NCBI RefSeq assembly: GCF_008831285.2
Contig: NC_045138.2
Location: 19,811,934-19,875,933, forward strand
DNA length: 64,000 bases
Direction of reading: 5' to 3'
Source of the DNA: Nymphaea colorata
Lineage: Eukaryota > Streptophyta > Magnoliopsida > Nymphaeales > Nymphaeaceae
Below are positions 61,160 to 64,000 of the stretch, one piece after another. Positions within the stretch are counted from its first letter, which is position 1, and the number at the start of each line of letters is the position of its first letter. Position numbers and translations under genes: made by a program. Below the pieces are notes generated by a model. The model searched no databases, was not told where the DNA came from, and saw nothing but the letters and a program-made list of their open reading frames with translations.

Positions 61160-62502
61160 ATATATATATATATTTTACAGAAGTTAAGAAAAAAAGAAAC
61201 CCACATGTCAATTCACCACAAACATGGAATAGGAGATTGCATTTCTTTTTTTTTTTTTTGTAAATTTCTATCCAGAAAAGTAGCACTCCGGACATGAGAG
61301 TTAGTCACACTCCAGATTTGAGTCGGATACACACTTATATCCACTTCTTTGAATATTTATGTACTTGAATTCGAATGTGAATGAAGATAAATAATATATG
61401 AGTCCAAACCCGAAATCTGGTTTCACAATCCGAATCCGAATTTTGAACATAACTCAGCCGCTTTTTAAAATATAAGAGTATTGGATATAAAATATGAATC
61501 TAAAACTAAATATGATCTGAATCCGAAATGTTTATATGGATCCAAATCCAAATCTGATCCGATCAGATGTCGTTCTCTAAGTCCGAGTCCAATCTGATTC
61601 CATCGGAATATTGAATTTTTTCTTACATCCTATTTTTTTCGGAACAATTCATTTGGATATCTGATTCAAATCGGATATATTTCTATCCTTACGTGCATTT
61701 CTAAGCATCAAAAAACTATTTCATCTTGTCTACCAAGACAAAAAACAAAAAAAAGTAAATTCTAAACCTTTTCACCAATCATGAGCTGGAGATCCTCACT
61801 GCAAATACGTTATCATTGGGAGTGGAACTAAAACTGCATTTAAAACTTTACAAGGAAACTCCAATATTTGAATATTCTACATTTGGGCGCTTGAAATTTT
61901 TTGTATGGATAAAAAAAAAAACATATCAAATGAAAAATTTGTCACTTAAGCATGATTTTGTTATTCATTAAAGGGGCGTAAGAATGACATACTAAAACAC
62001 TGTTTTGGAGGCGAAACCTAAAAATTTCCCTCTAAGACAGCATTTCTCAAGTATTTGGGCGATATGTTCTAAGAAAAACCCAGTATTGACAAAATCTGTT
62101 TTTTTTTTTTCAAAAGAGAGTGAAAAACTTGACCCTCATGCAAACATCAGGTTTTTAAAACTTATTAAAATAAAGGTACCATTTTGTAAAATATTCAAAA
62201 GGGATTCTATCATAGATGGGAGGAAGTTGGATAATTGGGACTAATAATTTCTTACATGATAGTGACAATGACAACAATATTTGAATCTCAGGCCCCTTTG
62301 AAGTGAGCCGCTTCCCCGTCCAGTGTACTATGACCCCTTGTAAAAATAATAATAATTTTGATTGTTTTAAATTTTTAATAAATAATATTTTCTCAACTTG
62401 GTTCAAACCCCAACGGGCGTCGCTCATAACGTGTTATGCAGCATGTATTCGGTTCTTCCCACCAGGGACTATATATTTTGTATTATAAAAGGGGGATGGG
62501 AC
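60498..62502. other. Gene-free spacer with degenerate repeats
   Basis: No gene seen. 61310-61690 holds aatccgaatcc/gatccgatc words like those at 13980-14340. A gggtacgagtacgggcag patch lies at about 60917-60935. Poly-T and poly-A runs are frequent. Confidence 0.5.
61127..61173. repeat. Compound (CT)n(TA)n microsatellite
   Basis: About 15 ct units followed directly by ta units. Confidence 0.9.
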
Positions 62503-62739
62503 TAAGGGTGGGCGTTGGGCTGGGCTGCTAACGGTGGCCAGGGTTTGGGACGAAAAAACTCGACCCGACCAGATTTGGCCTGTTAACATTAAAAAGGGTT
62601 TTTATTTTTATTTAATAATATATTTTTAATATAACCTAAACAGGTCTGGTTGGGCCTGGGCTCGGGCCCGAGTTTCGGGCCAGATGGGCCGACCCGAACC
62701 CGGTTTTACCAGGCCGGGCCGGCCCAATGCCCACCCCTA
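62503..62739. mobile_element. Non-autonomous hAT-like MITE with 8-bp target duplication
   Basis: 237 bp. Terminal inverted repeats: left taagggtgggcgttgggc, right gcccaatgcccaccccta (two mismatches in 18). Direct repeat gatgggac flanks it at 62495-62502 and 62740-62747; 8 bp is the hAT-type length. The interior is rich in gggcc/ggccc words near both ends and A+T-rich in the middle, with no transposase. Its GC-rich vocabulary recurs at about 9930-10015. Confidence 0.8.
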
Positions 62740-62747
62740 GATGGGAC

Positions 62748-63244
62748 CCTCTCACCGTCTAGTATCGACAATGCTTTAAAAAGGGAGAGGGGAGCATCAG
62801 CTCTTGCTGGGATGGTGGTATTAATTCTCCGACTCATCTGGCAACCTGGTTCAAAGGCAGTGCAGTTAGACTGGCCGCTTTGCTGGGATGGTAGGATTAA
62901 TCCTCCACTCATTAGACAACCTCTTTTAAAGGCTGTGTGGTCAAACTGCCCTCTTTCCCTTGGGGAGAGAAAGAGAGAGTACAGTAGTGCAGAAAACCAT
63001 GTCAAAGTCTGTTGAAGGCCGTGTTTGCAGACTGCCCACCTTGTTGCTGGCTAACTTTAACGCATCTGCACCGTTCGTTGAACGCATCACTACAATTGAC
63101 TGCTGCCACAGTAGAGAAAGCCGAGCAAGTCAAAAACAAAAAATTTAATTTTTGCGGGAGAGCACAACAGGAGCTCCCGTGATATGCCAAATTTATTTCT
63201 TGGATGCATGTTTTGATCTTCTCCAACTCTTTAATTGAAAAAAT
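62748..63244. other. Gene-free spacer
   Basis: Two overlapping frames on opposite strands (62650-63015 and 62706-63005) run partly through the MITE and show no family features. A short imperfect duplication (ctgggatggtggtattaatt versus ctgggatggtaggattaatc) lies at about 62808 and 62883. Confidence 0.5.
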
Positions 63245-63703
63245 CGATCAACTAGCAGGTGGGGATCATGGATTTCTCTTAGACAAAATGCCTTCGGCAC
63301 GCACAAACACGCATCCTGTCGCCTAGAGGACAATAATTTCACTGAATTTGATTGCAACAGAAGCTTTAATGTCTTCATCTTGTTAATGCTTCCAGACGTT
63401 TTTATGAAAACAAAATATGATCCTCTGGTTTATTAAACAACAAAATTTACTTCAAAAACTATTATTTGTTAACAAGTCATGCATGCATTCTCTCTCCCTA
63501 TCTTATATTTTTTTGGAGGGGCACTCAGTCTGATTTTTATATCTAAATGGGCACTACTTATACAATCGAACAAATATTCGAAAATATTAATATAAAAGTA
63601 ATAAAACATTGAAAGACTGGTGTGGGCTCCCCTTACTGACCTTTCAAATACAAAAGAGACATTCAGATGCCAGATTCTCAAGATTAAATGCAAAAGGATT
63701 TAA

Positions 63704-63740
<37 letters not shown>

Positions 63741-63994
63741 GTTAAAGCCAGTCTTTGGTCAGAGTAATGGAGATGAACACATACAGACACAATCTCTCTG
63801 ATGCATTGCTGTGGATGCGAATCAACTAGCTGATAGAATCATGGATTTTTCTTTCAAGAAAAAAGAAAGCTCATTTGACACGGACGAGCACACGCATTGT
63901 GTCCCCTAGCCGGCTAAAAGACAATAATTTCACTGAATTTGATTGCATAAACGTCAACAATGTTTTTAACTTGTCAAAAATATTCATGCTTCCG
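63245..63994. repeat. Diverged direct duplication at the right end
   Basis: A segment at 63245-63396 recurs at 63819-63994. Shared blocks include atcaactagc, atcatggattt, acacgcat, and a 28-bp identical core starting gacaataatttcactgaatt (63329 and 63920). Between the copies lie (TA)n at 63708-63736 and unremarkable A+T-rich DNA. No coding potential was seen. Confidence 0.7.
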
Positions 63995-64000
63995 CTCATA

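Overview
This is nuclear DNA of a flowering plant. Coding sequence is split into many small exons with GT-AG (once GC-AG) introns. Every recognisable gene belongs to a land-plant family, the spacers are A+T-rich and full of (TA)n and (CT)n tracts, and there are plant-type transposons. The species cannot be fixed from the sequence. No tRNA, rRNA, CRISPR array or bacterial-style operon was seen.

Layout. (1) 78-3592, minus: 5' part (9 exons, 397 codons) of a cationic amino acid transporter of the CAT2/3/4 type, running off the left edge. (2) About 4.0-15.0 kb: no gene; decayed repeats, tandem duplications, a possible endogenous caulimovirid coat-protein remnant, and a five-copy 56-bp array that looks tRNA/SINE-derived. 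(3) 15267-19947, minus: a complete MATH-BTB (BPM) Cullin-3 adaptor, 4 exons, 399 aa. (4) 22188-36509, minus: a complete 10-exon, 510-aa NEMP/PNET2-type inner nuclear membrane protein. Its fourth intron (8.1 kb) holds a complete 5298-bp Ty1/copia retrotransposon in the same orientation, with a 1441-aa gag-pol ORF, 249-bp LTRs that differ at one base, and a perfect 5-bp target duplication. (5) 36.5-43.0 kb: no host gene; a broken copia remnant interrupted by a solo LTR, plus long (TA)n tracts. (6) 43332-48694, plus: a complete RAD6/UBC2-type E2, 5 exons, 152 aa. (7) 50527-54812, minus: a complete 7-exon, 784-aa LRR receptor-like pseudokinase of the At3g03770 group, convergent with the E2 gene. 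(8) 57-64 kb: no gene; tandem and dispersed duplications and a hAT-like MITE with an 8-bp target duplication.

The five host genes are independent single-copy-type loci with different roles: amino-acid transport, ubiquitination twice (a CUL3 adaptor and an E2, acting in different ligase systems), nuclear envelope, and receptor-like signalling. Exon models were built by hand from splice signals and reading-frame continuity; each complete model closes to a whole number of codons. Statements about families come from general knowledge. No alignment or search was run.
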